The notes under the pieces are model-generated. The model had not been told where the DNA came from and did no database searches. It saw nothing but the letters and a program-made list of their open reading frames with translations. Below, one piece after another: positions 25,470 to 39,625 of a stretch of 39,692 nucleotides of DNA; position 1 is the stretch's first letter; each line of letters opens with the position of its first letter. The position numbers and the translations under genes are program-made. The DNA is taken from assembly GCA_028291985.1 (NCBI GenBank), contig JAQGNE010000031.1, positions 1 to 39,692 on the forward strand, read 5' to 3'. This stretch comes from Polaromonas sp. (GTDB lineage: Bacteria; Pseudomonadota; Gammaproteobacteria; Burkholderiales; Burkholderiaceae_C).

Positions 25470-27649
25470 TCAAGCAACTACAGATGTCGTATACAAGGGC
25501 ATCAAAAGCATGTCTCTTCGACAAGGCTAAGGGGGTGTGCCTGCAAGCTGCAGTATTTGTGGGTGTCTCAACCGCGTTGCTGTTTGTTCCAGCGGTTGTG
25601 CATGCCGCAAATTCGATCCAGGCGGTTTCAGCATCGATGCAGGGCGGCTCCGAGATTATTCGAATTGATCTTGCAGAGCCGCTGACCGCATTGCCTAGCG
25701 GATTCAGTATTCAGACACCTGCTCGAATTGCACTGGATTTCCCTGGTATCAGCAACGCCATGGGTCGGCCAGCTGTCGATCTGAATCTGGGTAATTTGCG
25801 ATCCGCCAATGTTATCGAAGCTGGCGAGAGAACGCGCGTGGTCCTCAATCTCAAGGCGTCAACGGCCTATCGGGCCGAGATTCAGGGCAAGTCGCTTTTT
25901 ATCACACTGGACGCTGCAGCCAGTGCAGCGCCCTCCCCAGTTGCTGCGCCAGTTTTTGCTGAAAACCGAAATCGTGATGTGCTGCCATTAAAGGATCTGG
26001 ATTTTCGTCGTGGAACCGATGGTTCGGGACGCGTGATCGTCGATTTGCCCAATAATCAGGTTGGCGTTGACATTCGTCAGCAAGGGCAGACGCTGGTGGT
26101 GGAGTTTTTAAAAACTGCGTTGCCCGAGGGCTTACGTCGAAGGCTTGATGTTTCTGATTTCGGCACGCCGATTCAAAGAGTCACCACCACCCAGTCTGAT
26201 GACAGGGTCCGTATGGTTATCGAGCCGAAGGGTGCCTGGGAACACAGTGCTTATCAAAGTGACAATCGCTTTGTGGTGGAAGTACGTCAGCAAAAAATTG
26301 ATGCCAACAAGTTGACTCAGGGTACCGGATACAACGGCGAAAAGCTATCGCTTAACTTTCAAAATATTGAGATCAGATCTCTGCTCCAGGTTATTGCGGA
26401 TTTCACCAATTTCAACGTTGTAACGTCCGACACGGTTACCGGTGCCGTAACCCTGCGTCTGAAAGACGTGCCTTGGGATCAGGCGCTTGACATTATTTTG
26501 CAAGCCAAGGGGCTTGGTATGCGTAAGACAGGAAACGTGCTCCTCATCGCTCCCAAGGATGAATTGGCGGCTCGGGAAAAGCTTGAGCTTGAATCAAAAA
26601 CAGCATTGCAGGGCCTAGAGACGCTGCGCACGCAAGCCTTCCAGCTCAATTATTCCAAAGCGGGCGATGTGGCAGCGCAACTGGCGGGTGGCGGGGGTGG
26701 AGCCGGCTCAACACGAATTCTCAGTACACGCGGCAGCGTGATCGCAGAGCCCCGCACGAACCAGCTTTTTGTGAGTGATATTCCCAGCAGGCTTGAACAG
26801 GTCGAACAGCTGATTGCGAAATTGGACATTGCCGTTCGCCAAGTTTTGATTGAAGCTAGGATCGTTGAAGCATCTGACACATTTGGCAAGTCTCTGGGTG
26901 TTCGCCTCGGCGGAAGCGATTTGCGCGGGCTCAGGGGCGGCGATCCGGGCTATAGCGTCGGCGGCAGTAATCGTATTGCCCTCGGTGGCACGTACAACGC
27001 AGTATCTGGTACTACCAGAGAGTCGAACGCTACCCTCGACACCTCCAATACGACTTTTGTAAATCTACCGGCCTTGGGCGTGGGTGGATATAACCCTGCG
27101 ACCTTCGCTATTTCCCTCTTCAGCTCTGCTGCGAACCGGTTTCTGAATCTGGAATTGCAAGCGCTTGAAGCAGATGGAAAAGGGAAACTCGTGTCAAGCC
27201 CGCGGATCGTAACGGCCGATCAAACCAAAGCCCTCATTGAGCAAGGTACGGAGTTTCCTTATCAGCAGGCCACATCCAGTGGTGCTACGTCTGTGGCTTT
27301 TCGCAAAGCCAACTTAAAGCTTGAGGTAACTCCCCAGATAACCCCTGAGGGCAGCATCATTCTTGATTTGGATATCAACAAGGACAGCCGCGGAGAAACA
27401 ACCGCTGCAGGAATAGCAATCAATACCAAGCATATCAAGACCCAGGTATTGGTTGAGAACGGTGGCACGGTGGTAATTGGAGGTATCTTTGAGTTAACTG
27501 AGTCTGACTCGGAAAGTAAAGTACCGTTGCTTGGCGATATACCTGGCGTCGGGAACCTCTTCAAAACTAAAAGCCGTAATACCAGTAAATCAGAACTGTT
27601 GGTTTTTATTACCCCAAAAATGATTTCAGACCGTACTGCTGCACGTTGA
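25466..27649 (+). CDS. pilQ: type IV pilus secretin PilQ
   Basis: Outer-membrane multimeric channel for the pilus fibre. The 727-residue precursor has an unusually long n-region, then a hydrophobic core ending VHA|AN near residue 47. Two AMIN domains (about 51-149 and 166-275) bind peptidoglycan; STN/N0 follows (about 290-370), then the secretin N1 domain with its Gly-rich AQLAGGGGGAGS loop, and the secretin core to residue 720 with VPLLGDIPGVGNLFKTKS and ELLVFITPKMI. All expected parts are present. Followed after 31 bases by an Ig-like lipoprotein gene, probably in the same transcript. Confidence 0.96.
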   Translation: MIKQLQMSYTRASKACLFDKAKGVCLQAAVFVGVSTALLFVPAVVHAANSIQAVSASMQGGSEIIRIDLAEPLTALPSGFSIQTPARIALDFPGISNAMGRPAVDLNLGNLRSANVIEAGERTRVVLNLKASTAYRAEIQGKSLFITLDAAASAAPSPVAAPVFAENRNRDVLPLKDLDFRRGTDGSGRVIVDLPNNQVGVDIRQQGQTLVVEFLKTALPEGLRRRLDVSDFGTPIQRVTTTQSDDRVRMVIEPKGAWEHSAYQSDNRFVVEVRQQKIDANKLTQGTGYNGEKLSLNFQNIEIRSLLQVIADFTNFNVVTSDTVTGAVTLRLKDVPWDQALDIILQAKGLGMRKTGNVLLIAPKDELAAREKLELESKTALQGLETLRTQAFQLNYSKAGDVAAQLAGGGGGAGSTRILSTRGSVIAEPRTNQLFVSDIPSRLEQVEQLIAKLDIAVRQVLIEARIVEASDTFGKSLGVRLGGSDLRGLRGGDPGYSVGGSNRIALGGTYNAVSGTTRESNATLDTSNTTFVNLPALGVGGYNPATFAISLFSSAANRFLNLELQALEADGKGKLVSSPRIVTADQTKALIEQGTEFPYQQATSSGATSVAFRKANLKLEVTPQITPEGSIILDLDINKDSRGETTAAGIAINTKHIKTQVLVENGGTVVIGGIFELTESDSESKVPLLGDIPGVGNLFKTKSRNTSKSELLVFITPKMISDRTAAR

Positions 27650-27680
27650 TGTTTCCCTTAATTTCTTATCCTGGACTTTT

Positions 27681-29312
27681 ATGATTTCTCTGTTCAAATT
27701 CTTAACGGTTACAGCGATAGCAGCTAGTGCTGCAGCATGTGGCGGTGGGGGTGGGTCGCCTGGTGTAACACCAGGGGGAGCTGTAGTGCCTGCTCCTGTC
27801 GTGAGGCCTTTGTTTACCAGCGCTGCTTCTCAGATCACGCTTTCTGCGGGCCCAAGTGGTGCGCAGACCTTTGCCGTTGGTGGAGGCGCCGGTCCTTACA
27901 TTGCTACAAGCAGCAATGCTGCGGTGGTATCCGCCGTACTTACGGCCGGCGGTTTGAGATTAACTGGTTTGTCCGTTGGTTCGGCCAATGTACTTGTCGT
28001 TGACAGCACTGGTGCAACGTTGACCATCGCCGTGGTTGTGCCAGCTCTCAATAATCTGGCACTGTTCACCACTGCCCCCGCAGCGATATCGATTCCGATA
28101 GGAGAAAAGCCAGCTTATAGTCTTGGTGGCGGATCTCCTCCTTATTCTGTCGCTTCTAGTAATGCAGCCGTTGTAACCGCTGGTGTTAGTGGAAACTTGT
28201 TGACAGTTAATGCAGTCAGCGCTGGATCTGCTAATCTGGCTATCCGCGACAGTGTTGGCGGTATTGTTAGCGTTTCGGCGACTGTTCCCGCGCCTGCTGG
28301 TGTTGCGTTGTTTACAACAGCGCCAGCGGCTATTACGGTAGCAATAGGCGCTGCTCCCAATTTCGTCATTGGTGGCGGGAATGGAAATTACACCGTAGCG
28401 ACCAGTAACGCCAGCGTTGCGACGGTTGCTCAGAGCGGTGGCAGCTTTACGGTTACCGGATTGGCTACTGGCTCATCCAATATTGTTGTTAGGGACAGTT
28501 TGGGCGCAACTGTAACGATTCCGGTAACGGTACCTTCTGCTGGGAGTCTGCCGTTTTTCACGACAGCACCGTCAAATGTGACTGTCGGTATAGGAGCTGA
28601 GCCGGCGTATGGTATCGGGGGTGGCTCTGGTCCTTACACTGCATCGACGAGCAATACCAGTATTGCCATAGCCACAGTCAACGGAAGTAACCTTTTCGTA
28701 AGAGGCATCGCGACCGGTACTGCAAACGTCGTGGTGCGTGACAGTACCGGCGCCTTGATAACGATTTCTGTATTAGTTGGAGCCAGTGCAGTTGCAATTA
28801 CACCAAATAGTGCTACTGGCATTATTGGGGACACGCTTGTAGCCACACTGACAGGCGGAACGCCGCCATATAGGGCTTCGGTCGGCAATATACTTGTAGC
28901 TGCTGCTTCCATGTCGGGCAATACGCTTACTGTAAGGTTGCAACAAGTTGGGCAAACGGTAGTTACTGTGCTTGACGCAAACGATCAATCAATAGCTTAC
29001 TCGCTGACAGTCAACGCTGCTACGCCTGGAATTCGACTGTCTCCAAATCCGGTAGTCGTTTCTGAAAAGGGTACTGAAACCGTCTCTCTGACTGTGTTCG
29101 GCGCATCAGCGGGGCCGATCGAAGTGTTCAGTTCTGATGTGTCCAGGCTTGTCGCTACGATCGACAATGCGACACGAGTCGTGAGTGTGACCACGCCTAC
29201 CAATAGATGCGTTGACAGTGATACCCCTGTCACTATTACAGTAGTTGACTCGTCGCGTGCTACTGGTGTGGCGACAATCACCATTCGAGACAACGGACCG
29301 GCCTGTCCTTAG
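27681..29312 (+). CDS. outer-membrane lipoprotein with six Ig-like (BIG-type) repeats
   Basis: A 543-residue protein of unknown function. Residues 1-20 form a lipoprotein signal with lipobox SAAAC (Cys20), followed by GGGGGS, the usual start of many Burkholderiales surface lipoproteins; no Asp at +2, so outer-membrane sorting is expected. Repeats of about 80-84 residues follow at roughly 44-127, 128-208, 209-289, 290-370, 371-450 and 451-543. Repeats 2-4 are very similar (LFTTAPAAI, then a GGG turn, a SSNAAVV-type strand, VVRDSxGA), the rest more diverged; the last has two cysteines (C510, C542) that may form a disulfide. Base composition is visibly more A/T-rich than in most flanking genes. 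It lies between pilQ and aroK, so a pilus- or secretin-related surface role is plausible but unproven. Confidence 0.8.
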   Translation: MISLFKFLTVTAIAASAAACGGGGGSPGVTPGGAVVPAPVVRPLFTSAASQITLSAGPSGAQTFAVGGGAGPYIATSSNAAVVSAVLTAGGLRLTGLSVGSANVLVVDSTGATLTIAVVVPALNNLALFTTAPAAISIPIGEKPAYSLGGGSPPYSVASSNAAVVTAGVSGNLLTVNAVSAGSANLAIRDSVGGIVSVSATVPAPAGVALFTTAPAAITVAIGAAPNFVIGGGNGNYTVATSNASVATVAQSGGSFTVTGLATGSSNIVVRDSLGATVTIPVTVPSAGSLPFFTTAPSNVTVGIGAEPAYGIGGGSGPYTASTSNTSIAIATVNGSNLFVRGIATGTANVVVRDSTGALITISVLVGASAVAITPNSATGIIGDTLVATLTGGTPPYRASVGNILVAAASMSGNTLTVRLQQVGQTVVTVLDANDQSIAYSLTVNAATPGIRLSPNPVVVSEKGTETVSLTVFGASAGPIEVFSSDVSRLVATIDNATRVVSVTTPTNRCVDSDTPVTITVVDSSRATGVATITIRDNGPACP

Positions 29313-29387
29313 ACGAGGCGACTTAGCGTGGTTTGAAGTTGGCGGTTTTCTGCAGTCAGTGACACCCTACCGCCTTTGGAGACGACA

Positions 29388-29909
29388 TTGATCTGTTTGG
29401 TGGGCCTTCCCGGCTCAGGCAAATCAACCGTCGGGCGTCATCTCGCCCGACGGTTGAACTTCCCGTTTCACGATTCGGACGTCTTTATTGAAGAGCGTCT
29501 GGGCTGTTCAATCAAGGAATACTTCGAGCGCGAGGGTGAAGACGCTTTTCGGGACATTGAAGAAACCGTGATCGATGAACTGACGCAAATACGTTCAGGT
29601 GTTCTGTCGACAGGTGGTGGATCGGTGTTGCGTGAAGCAAGCCGTTGCCGGTTGCGAGAGCGGACGAGGGTTGTTTATCTGCATTCGCTTCCAGATGAGC
29701 TCTTCAAACGTTTGCGGCATGATGTCACCCGGCCGTTGCTCCAGGTAGCGGACCCACTGGGGCGGTTGCGTCAGCTGTACGCCACCCGTGACCCTCTTTA
29801 CCGCGATACCGCTCACTTCGTTATGGAGACTGGAAAACCGTCGGTGTCCGCTTTGGTCAACACAATCCTTGGTCTCCTAAACGCGACGGGATTCGATTCG
29901 ACGCCATAG
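29388..29909 (+). CDS. aroK: shikimate kinase AroK
   Basis: Cytosolic kinase that phosphorylates shikimate at the 3-hydroxyl on the way to chorismate. The 173-residue product begins (M)[19 protein letters not shown], with Walker [10 protein letters not shown] at residues 6-14, then HDSD (shikimate Asp), FRDIE, the LSTGGGSV loop and a lid with RPLLQ and an adenine-loop RDPLYRDTA. No ATG lies at the N-terminus; TTG at 29388 has GGAG six bases ahead and is preferred over TTG at 29376. Next to aroB as in most Proteobacteria, but separated from pilQ by the lipoprotein gene. Confidence 0.95.
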   Translation: MICLVGLPGSGKSTVGRHLARRLNFPFHDSDVFIEERLGCSIKEYFEREGEDAFRDIEETVIDELTQIRSGVLSTGGGSVLREASRCRLRERTRVVYLHSLPDELFKRLRHDVTRPLLQVADPLGRLRQLYATRDPLYRDTAHFVMETGKPSVSALVNTILGLLNATGFDSTP

Positions 29910-29988
29910 TCCGATTTCGGCCTGGAGTTCTAGCGTTTCGTGCCAGTCGCCGTCAGATGTTTCAAGCAGGAGCCCTACACTTACAGGC

Positions 29989-31101
29989 ATGTCAGACACC
30001 GCATGCTCCGTTTGCAACGTACCAATCAATCTCGCTGAGCGAAGCTATCCGATAACCATCGGAGCCGGGATTTTGCACAATCCCGCCACCTATGACGCGC
30101 TTCCTAAAGCTGGAACGGCGATGGTGGTGTCCAACACCACTGTTGCACCGCTCTATGCGAGCCAGTTGATAGCGGCCTTATCGGGGCGTTTTCCAAACAT
30201 TCATGTGGTCACCCTGCCGGACGGCGAGTCCCACAAGGATTGGCTTACGCTGCAGTTGATTTTCGATGCTCTGCTAGAGAATGCCTGTGACCGAAAAACC
30301 ATCCTTTTTGCGCTGGGCGGTGGCGTGGTGGGTGACATGACCGGTTTTGCGGCAGCAAGCTATATGCGGGGCGTCCCTTTTGTCCAGGTTCCCACCACGT
30401 TGCTCGCTCAGGTTGATTCCTCGGTAGGTGGAAAAACCGCCATCAATCACCCGCTCGGCAAAAACATGATCGGGGCGTTTTACCAGCCGCAACTGGTGGT
30501 TTGTGATCTCGATGTGTTGAAGTCCTTGCCGCCTCGTGAAATCAGCGCTGGCCTGGCCGAGATCATCAAATATGGTCCTATCGCAGACATGGCTTTTTTT
30601 GACTGGATTGAGGCCCATGTGGAACCATTGCGCCAGGGCGACACTGCGGCTCTGGCGCAAGCCGTCAAGCGAAGCTGTGAAATCAAGGCTTTGGTCGTTG
30701 GGCAAGACGAGCGGGAGACGGGTCTACGCGCCATTTTGAATTTTGGCCATACGTTTGGGCACGCTATTGAATCAGGACTGGGTTACGGGCATTGGTTACA
30801 TGGTGAAGGCGTGGGTTGTGGCATGGTCATGGCCGCACACCTTTCGCATGACATGGGACTGGTCGACCGTGCTTTCGTTGATCGCCTGACGCGCCTCATT
30901 CAGCGTGCCGGACTTCCCATCACTGCGCCGATGCTTTCGAAGGCAGACAACGCTGGTCGTTATATGGATCTGATGCGTATGGACAAAAAATCCGAATCGG
31001 GAGAAATCCGGTTTGTCCTGATAGATAGCCCTGGCAAGGCTGTGGTGCAGGCGGCACCTGATGATAAGGTGCGTGCAGTCATCGACAGGTGTTGTGCTTG
31101 A
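29989..31101 (+). CDS. aroB: 3-dehydroquinate synthase AroB
   Basis: NAD- and zinc/cobalt-dependent cytosolic enzyme turning DAHP into 3-dehydroquinate, step two of the shikimate pathway. The 370-residue product carries [10 protein letters not shown], the NAD-binding [22 protein letters not shown] split over residues 106-127, [22 protein letters not shown] with the metal-ligand Glu, and [11 protein letters not shown] and [10 protein letters not shown] with the metal-ligand histidines. About ten extra N-terminal residues ([10 protein letters not shown]) precede the usual start of homology. 79 bases follow aroK without an obvious terminator. Confidence 0.97.
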   Translation: MSDTACSVCNVPINLAERSYPITIGAGILHNPATYDALPKAGTAMVVSNTTVAPLYASQLIAALSGRFPNIHVVTLPDGESHKDWLTLQLIFDALLENACDRKTILFALGGGVVGDMTGFAAASYMRGVPFVQVPTTLLAQVDSSVGGKTAINHPLGKNMIGAFYQPQLVVCDLDVLKSLPPREISAGLAEIIKYGPIADMAFFDWIEAHVEPLRQGDTAALAQAVKRSCEIKALVVGQDERETGLRAILNFGHTFGHAIESGLGYGHWLHGEGVGCGMVMAAHLSHDMGLVDRAFVDRLTRLIQRAGLPITAPMLSKADNAGRYMDLMRMDKKSESGEIRFVLIDSPGKAVVQAAPDDKVRAVIDRCCA

Positions 31102-31182
31102 TTCGCGTCAGATCGCTTTTGCCGTCAAGCCGATAGCAACCTGGCTGTTACCAAACCGCGCCGCATGTCTTGACGCTTGCAG

Positions 31183-32376
31183 ATGAACCTGAAACCTTAC
31201 GCTTGTGATCCTGCCCTGTCGCGTGGCAGGCGGTATTTTGAACTGCCTGCGCCCACGCGATCGGCGTTTCAGCGCGACCGGGACCGGATCGTGCACTCGA
31301 CCGCTTTTCGGCGGCTGGTCTACAAAACGCAGGTTTTCCTGAACCATGAGGGCGATCTTTTTCGAACCCGTCTGACGCATTCACTGGAGGTTGCCCAGCT
31401 GGCCCGCTCCATCGCGCGTACGTTGCAACTCAATGAAGATCTGGTGGAGGCTATCGCCCTGGCCCATGATCTTGGACACACACCGTTTGGCCATGCCGGA
31501 CAGGACGCGTTGAATGCATGTCTGAAAGCCCGTGATTTATCCAGCGCCGGTTTCGAGCACAACCTGCAGAGCCTGCGCGTGGTGGATGGGTTGGAGCAGC
31601 GCTATCCGGCATTTGATGGGCTTAATTTGACCTTCGAGACGCGAGAAGGCATCCTCAAGCATTGTTCGCGCCGCAACGCGCGCCAGATTGAAGCCCGGGA
31701 GCCGCGAGGTGTAGCGCAGCGGTTTTTGGATCAGTCAGGCGTCAGCCAGCCCCTACTGCAGCCCAGCCTTGAAGCGCAGCTGGCCAACTTAGCCGATGAA
31801 ATTGCCTATAACGCACACGACCTTGACGACGGCGTACGGTCGGGCCTGCTTAGTCTGGATCAACTCCAGGATGTGGCTTTGTTCAAAACCTACAGTCAGC
31901 AGGCCTTACACCAGCACGCTGGTCTGAAGGGCCGGCGCTTGTTGTTCGAGACCATTCGCCTGATGCTCAGCGCGCAGGTGTACGACGTGATCGCTGCCAG
32001 CCAGAAGGCATTGGTTTCGCATGAACCAGCTGATGTCGAAGCCGTGCGGCGCTTGCCAGGCTTGATCACTTTTTCCCCCACCATGGCGTCCCAGTCGGCT
32101 GCTCTCAAACAGTTTTTGTCACGGCACCTTTATCGCCATCCGCAGGTGCGTCAGAAGACAGAGGCAGCTGGTCAGGTCATTCATGATCTTTTTGCGGCTT
32201 ACATCGCTGATCCCGAAAAAATGAACCAAGACCTCGTTGAGCAACAGGCTGGACAGACGCGGCAGATCAGCCCTGACAGAGCGGTAGCCGACTACATCGC
32301 CGGCATGACCGACCGATTTGCCTTGAAAGAGCATGAGCGCCTGATGGGGCGAAGTATTTTTCCTGGTGCGTCATGA
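31183..32376 (+). CDS. dgt: dGTP triphosphohydrolase-like HD domain protein (Dgt family)
   Basis: Cytosolic phosphohydrolase that, by family, splits dNTPs into deoxynucleoside and triphosphate. The 397-residue product has the HD metal site H66 (RLTHSLEV), H95-D96 (ALAHDLGHTPFGH) and an Asp near 205 (LADEIAYNAHDLDDG), and the N-terminal RDRDRIVHSTAFRRLVYKTQVF of the family. The ATG at 31183 is two codons inside a TTG-started frame; the ribosome site is weak either way. It is of the shorter (about 400-residue) deoxyguanosinetriphosphate triphosphohydrolase-like subgroup, so specificity for dGTP is not certain. Conserved behind aroB in Burkholderiales. Confidence 0.93.
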   Translation: MNLKPYACDPALSRGRRYFELPAPTRSAFQRDRDRIVHSTAFRRLVYKTQVFLNHEGDLFRTRLTHSLEVAQLARSIARTLQLNEDLVEAIALAHDLGHTPFGHAGQDALNACLKARDLSSAGFEHNLQSLRVVDGLEQRYPAFDGLNLTFETREGILKHCSRRNARQIEAREPRGVAQRFLDQSGVSQPLLQPSLEAQLANLADEIAYNAHDLDDGVRSGLLSLDQLQDVALFKTYSQQALHQHAGLKGRRLLFETIRLMLSAQVYDVIAASQKALVSHEPADVEAVRRLPGLITFSPTMASQSAALKQFLSRHLYRHPQVRQKTEAAGQVIHDLFAAYIADPEKMNQDLVEQQAGQTRQISPDRAVADYIAGMTDRFALKEHERLMGRSIFPGAS

Positions 32377-32625
32377 GCCGGCTTGGCCTAAGGCCGCGCG
32401 GGACTCTGATAGGTCGCAAACTTTCTTTTGCCATGCCCAACTTGGCTACGTGCTGAAGGCGGAATTGTTCCATGCCCTAAGGTATTGCATCAGGCAGGGT
32501 TAGCGTTTGTGTATCTTATTTGCTCGGTCGGGCATACGCTTATTGAAACAAATGTGTCGCCCCGTAGCAAAATAGAAGAGTTTGCAGGCATCGATCCTGC
32601 TTACTCGTATGAATGGAGGTGTTTT

Positions 32626-33771
32626 ATGAGCCTGAACCGTCGAAGTCTTATTCTGACCAGCGTCTCTGCTGGCGCTTTACTGGCCAGCCCCATGCTCGCC
32701 GCACAGAGCAAGCCACGCAAGCTGGTGCTCGGCCAGTCAGTGCCACTGACCGGTGCGGCCGACCTGATCGGTCTGGCCTATCTCAACGGTGCGAAAATGT
32801 ATTTCGATGCCGTTAACGAGAAAAACGGCATCGGCGGCGTGACGGTAGAGGTCAAGGCACTGGACGATGGCTATAACGCTACAAAAGCGGCCGCCAACGC
32901 CAAGCAACTGATCGACACTGGTGTGGATGCGCTCTTCGGTTTTGCGGGAACCGCCAGCACAGAGGCTGCCTTCGCGGTTGCAAAAGCGTCGGGAACGCTC
33001 TTCTTTGCCCCATTTGCAGCATCTGACACCCTGCATGACCCGGCCTTGACGAATGTTTTTCATGTGCGGCCAGCTTTGGCAGATGAAGCCTATAAGGTCG
33101 CCCGTCATTGCGCAACGCTCAACCAGGAGCGTATTGCAGTGTTTGCAGAAGACGATGCGATGGGGCGCGCAGGTCTGCAAGCGGTAAACCAGGCGCTGGT
33201 TGATCTGAAGCGTCCACCGCTCGTCGCCAGCGCGGTGTCGCCGGTCAACAGTGACAAGGTTGACGCCGCGGTTGCCACCTTGCTCAAGGCCCAGCCGCAG
33301 GCCATCATCCAGGTCAGTCTTTTCAACTCATCGGCGGCATTCATCCGCAAGGCGCGTACCGCTGGGTTCGGCGGTCAGTTCCTCAACTTTTCGGTGGTAG
33401 GTATTGACCCGTTGTTCAGCGCGCTCGGCAAGGAAATCGGCGGCATCGTCATCTCCCAGGTTGTGCCATCGCCGCGCAGCACTGGCACGCCCATCATCAA
33501 GGAATACCTGGATGTGCTGAACAAGACCGACCAGGCGCCCAGTTATGAAAGCGTGGAGGGCTATATCGCGGCGCGGGCCTTTGGTGAGGGCATTCGCAGA
33601 AGCCTTTCCGGTGGCGGCAAGCCTGATCGGGCCGGGCTGCAAAAGGCCTTCGAATCCATGACCGATGCCGATATCGCCGGGTTTCGTATCAACCTGCGTC
33701 CCAAAAAATACGAGTCAGTGCGGGCTGTCGACCTGGTCAGTATCACCCCGGAAGGCAAGGTCGTTCGCTGA
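32626..33771 (+). CDS. orphan ABC transporter substrate-binding protein, branched-chain amino acid type
   Basis: A 381-residue periplasmic binding protein of the Leu/Ile/Val type (periplasmic-binding-protein-like I fold). An excellent GGAGGT lies six bases before the ATG at 32626, so the longer open frame from 32428 is rejected. The signal peptide starts NRRSLILTSVSAG and is cleaved near MLA|AQ (about residue 25-27); the double Arg would also allow Tat export. Mature homology: LVLGQSVPLTGAADLIGLAYLNGAKMYFDAVNEKNGIGG, split over residues 32-70, and FGFAGTASTEAAF. No permease or ATPase genes are adjacent. Ligand unknown; such orphans are abundant in Burkholderiales. No clear promoter was found in the 249-base gap upstream. 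Confidence 0.92.
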   Translation: MSLNRRSLILTSVSAGALLASPMLAAQSKPRKLVLGQSVPLTGAADLIGLAYLNGAKMYFDAVNEKNGIGGVTVEVKALDDGYNATKAAANAKQLIDTGVDALFGFAGTASTEAAFAVAKASGTLFFAPFAASDTLHDPALTNVFHVRPALADEAYKVARHCATLNQERIAVFAEDDAMGRAGLQAVNQALVDLKRPPLVASAVSPVNSDKVDAAVATLLKAQPQAIIQVSLFNSSAAFIRKARTAGFGGQFLNFSVVGIDPLFSALGKEIGGIVISQVVPSPRSTGTPIIKEYLDVLNKTDQAPSYESVEGYIAARAFGEGIRRSLSGGGKPDRAGLQKAFESMTDADIAGFRINLRPKKYESVRAVDLVSITPEGKVVR

Positions 33772-33796
33772 TACTGACGAGCTGTTTTGGGTAATT

Positions 33797-33860
33797 TATT
33801 GATGGAATACCCATCCAGCCCTTGTAAAACAAGGGCTTATAGCTATAAATTAAATAGCAA
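33797..33860 (+). repeat. Comamonadaceae-type intergenic repeat, most complete copy
   Basis: Contains a perfect inverted repeat AGCCCTTGT - AAA - ACAAGGGCT (33817-33837) followed by 'tatagctataaattaaatagcaa'. It lies after the binding-protein gene and 120 bases before the RAYT gene. The hairpin could also act as an imperfect terminator for the upstream gene. Related copies at 1665, 9083, 10089 and 17691. Confidence 0.65.
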
Positions 33861-33981
33861 CCAGGCGCTGATTACTTCACGCTTTGTATGGGTTTTACAG
33901 TCTCCAGCTTTGCCGTTCAAGACTTGAGCCACTAAAGGGGGCCAGATAGGTACACTGGCAGCGCTGCAATTTCTATTCACC

Positions 33982-34683
33982 ATGGCCCGCCTTCCTCGAC
34001 TCACGCTGCCGGGCTATCCGCACCACGTTATCCAGCGTGGCAACAACCGCGGGCTTATCGTTAACGGTCCCGCCGACGCCGAGATGTTGCTGTCGTTGCT
34101 GGCAAGCAACGCCAGGAGGTTTGATGTGGCGGTGCATGCCTATGTGTTGATGCCCAACCACTTCCACTTGCTCGCCACGCCTCAGGCAGATGGCTTGCCA
34201 TTGATGATGCAGGCGGTGGGCAGAAGCTATGTACGCTATTTTAATGACCTGTATGGGCGATCTGGCACGCTGTGGGAAGGGCGGTTTCGATCGACCCTGA
34301 TTCAGCCAGAACGCTACCTGCTGACCTGTATGGCCTATCTCGACCTCAACCCGCTCCGCTCTGCCATTGCGGGCGAGCCTGGCGATTACCTGTGGTCGAG
34401 CTACAGGCACTACGCCGGCATCCAGGCTGATCGGCTGGTCACCCCGCATGCGTTGATATGGGCTTTGGCCAACACGCCGTTCGCTCGGGAAGCAGCATAC
34501 GTCAAGCGCGTGAGCGAAGGTGTTGACCCCCTAGAAAGCGAGGCGTTAACCCGCTCGGCCTTGAGCGGCTGGCCTTTAGGCGACGCTCAATTTGTGACGG
34601 AGCTGGAAAAGATAGCGGGGCGTCGGGTTCAGATAGCGAAGCCTGGCAGGCCGGCTCGACCGGGATTGGCGCGGGCAGGATAA
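33982..34683 (+). CDS. REP-associated tyrosine transposase (RAYT, Y1/TnpA_REP family)
   Basis: A 233-residue HUH single-strand nuclease. The opening MARLPRLTLPGYPHHVIQRGNNR, the HUH motif H60-F-H62 in LMPNHFHLLA, RSGTLWEGRFRSTLI and RYLLTCMAYLDLNPLRS (Tyr119 is the candidate catalytic residue) are standard for the family. The C-terminal part with a PGRPARPG end is intact, so the gene is complete rather than a fragment. RAYTs are usually single-copy chromosomal genes linked to spread or processing of palindromic repeats, not ordinary insertion sequences. Motifs TCTGTCCCC and TCTGACCC flank it downstream, and a palindromic repeat lies upstream. Sits before gltB. Confidence 0.93.
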   Translation: MARLPRLTLPGYPHHVIQRGNNRGLIVNGPADAEMLLSLLASNARRFDVAVHAYVLMPNHFHLLATPQADGLPLMMQAVGRSYVRYFNDLYGRSGTLWEGRFRSTLIQPERYLLTCMAYLDLNPLRSAIAGEPGDYLWSSYRHYAGIQADRLVTPHALIWALANTPFAREAAYVKRVSEGVDPLESEALTRSALSGWPLGDAQFVTELEKIAGRRVQIAKPGRPARPGLARAG

Positions 34684-34696
34684 CAGCCCGTATTCG

Positions 34697-34755
34697 TTCT
34701 GTCCCCAATTAACTCCGTTCGGTTTGTTCATATAAAAAGTTCCAATCTGACCCTT
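34697..34755 (+). repeat. paired TCTGNCCC motifs downstream of the RAYT gene
   Basis: TTCTGTCCCCAATT at 34697-34710 and CCAATCTGACCCTT at 34742-34755 are two imperfect direct copies in the same orientation, starting 14 bases after the RAYT stop. They resemble the short motifs that often border RAYT genes. No stable hairpin was confirmed by eye. Confidence 0.45.
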
Positions 34756-34825
34756 ATTTAAAAGGCTTGGTGTTTTCCGGGTGTGATTTTAAGATGGCCG
34801 CCTTGTGAACATAAAGGAGCGGGCC

Positions 34826-39625
<4,800 letters not shown>

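Noticed and set aside
32428..32625. N-terminal extension of the substrate-binding protein
   Set aside because: The internal ATG at 32626 has a near-perfect GGAGGT and is followed at once by a proper signal peptide.
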